From JANYLB01 sp963837715 (GTDB lineage: Bacteria; Actinomycetota; Acidimicrobiia; IMCC26256; JANYLB01): a stretch of 64,000 nt of DNA. The stretch covers positions 186,001 through 250,000 of the forward strand of contig CAWIOF010000002.1 in assembly GCA_963837715.1 (NCBI GenBank). Reading direction: 5' to 3'. The translations under genes and the position numbers were made by a program. The notes beneath the pieces were generated by a model. The model was not told where the DNA came from. It made no database searches and saw only the letters and a program-made list of their open reading frames with translations. Shown piece by piece: positions 63,663 to 64,000 of the stretch (its first letter is position 1; the number at the start of each line of letters is the position of its first letter).

Positions 63663-64000
63663 CTACGGGCCGGCCGCGGCAGGAGCGCAGGGCGCCGCAC
63701 CTTGGTAGACCTCGACCCGGTAGACGCGCTCCACGAGGTCGTCGGTGCGGTCGTCGGGAGACGACGCGGCCGACGCGTCGGCGATCCGACGCTGGTCGGG
63801 ATCGTCGGAACAGGGTCGGGGCGCCGACCCTGGCGTCGTGGGGGCGGTGGTGACCACGATCGTGAGGGTGCGGCCGGTCGGCTCGCCCGGCTGCAGCCGG
63901 TGGTCCTCGTTCCACACGAGTTGGTCGCGGCCGATGTCGGTTCGGACGCGGAAGCCCCGGTGGATCAGGTCGTAGACGATGCCGCCGGTGGCCTGCCCGA
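63663..64000 (-). CDS. Hypothetical protein, 5' end beyond window
   Basis: The frame is open to the window edge and ends with TGA at 63663. The visible C-terminal part reads QATGGIVYDLIHRGFRVRTD then IGRDQLVWNEDHRLQPGEPT, TLTIVVTTAPTTPGS and VERVYRVEVYQG, finishing in an Ala/Pro-rich tail with two Cys. The pattern of a strand, a helix with RGF, and an aromatic-rich turn resembles the soluble C-terminal domains of actinobacterial membrane glycosyltransferases or similar multi-pass proteins, but I cannot assign a family. It lies upstream of the beta-oxidation operon on the same strand. Confidence 0.6.
   Translation of the reverse strand, partial: GQATGGIVYDLIHRGFRVRTDIGRDQLVWNEDHRLQPGEPTGRTLTIVVTTAPTTPGSAPRPCSDDPDQRRIADASAASSPDDRTDDLVERVYRVEVYQGAAPCAPAAAGP

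Noticed and set aside
60665..63853. A 1062-codon open frame on the plus strand opposite the beta-oxidation operon
   Set aside because: It is a high-GC shadow: the minus strand encodes five recognisable enzymes, while this translation is a composition-biased R/D/V/G/H-rich string without family motifs.
1..64000. tRNA, rRNA, CRISPR array, prophage, transposase or origin
   Set aside because: I found no cloverleaf-like run, regular repeat-spacer pattern, recombinase or transposase motif, or DnaA-box cluster. Gaps between genes are all under about 250 nt.

Overview
The window is about 70% G+C and almost fully coding. It looks like a chromosomal segment of an actinomycetote, most likely an uncultured Acidimicrobiia-type lineage. 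The evidence is a DUF3097 gene (an actinobacterial family), an F420-type luciferase-like oxidoreductase, mycobacterial-style acyl-CoA, sterol and P450 catabolic genes, frequent GTG starts and many 4-nt ATGA/GTGA gene overlaps. I see no rRNA, tRNA, CRISPR array, phage or insertion sequence.

Layout. 0-5.4 kb: end of an amidohydrolase, DUF3097, then a minus-strand operon of a degenerate class IV aminotransferase homologue, a MurL-type epimerase and a MurD-type ligase (an alternative route to D-Glu in peptidoglycan). 5.5-10.5 kb: amidohydrolase, then hybrid histidine kinase, response regulator and 2-oxoglutarate oxygenase. 10.6-17.1 kb: secreted Ig-like repeat protein, a SpeD-like plus FeeM/LuxI-like pair, a membrane GGDEF-EAL protein and a 55-residue membrane protein. 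17.1-27 kb: acyl-CoA/xenobiotic catabolism (SDRs, crotonases, two CaiB/BaiF proteins, an amidohydrolase, an LLM oxidoreductase). 27-35.6 kb: a branched-chain-amino-acid-type ABC importer with unusual fusions (MFS-LivF; LivH-LivM-LivG) and two binding proteins. 35.7-46.4 kb: alpha/beta hydrolase, TetR, amidohydrolase, P450, NIPSNAP, duplicated VOC protein, SDR/Rieske pair with a divergent TetR, acyl-CoA ligase and crotonase. 46.4-56 kb: crotonases, MaoC-type dehydratase, acyl-CoA dehydrogenase, ligase, secreted esterase, NTF2-like, GNAT, P450. 56-59 kb: a PASTA pseudokinase, acetolactate decarboxylase with an RHH-like N-terminus, ZIP transporter. 59-63.6 kb: a five-gene beta-oxidation cassette (two acyl-CoA dehydrogenases, two MaoC proteins, an AMACR-type racemase) resembling the mycobacterial sterol side-chain module. 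The window ends inside an unidentified gene.

About 23 genes are interrupted by single-base shifts. Most shifts whose direction I could work out are +1, typically an extra G or C beside the same base. Removing them usually gives whole-codon lengths and intact motifs, so I read them mainly as residual assembly errors and annotate those genes across the shifts. Several short perfect palindromes lie in promoter positions of the catabolic genes and look like TetR-type operators; GAAC-N4-GTTC recurs in three intergenic regions.
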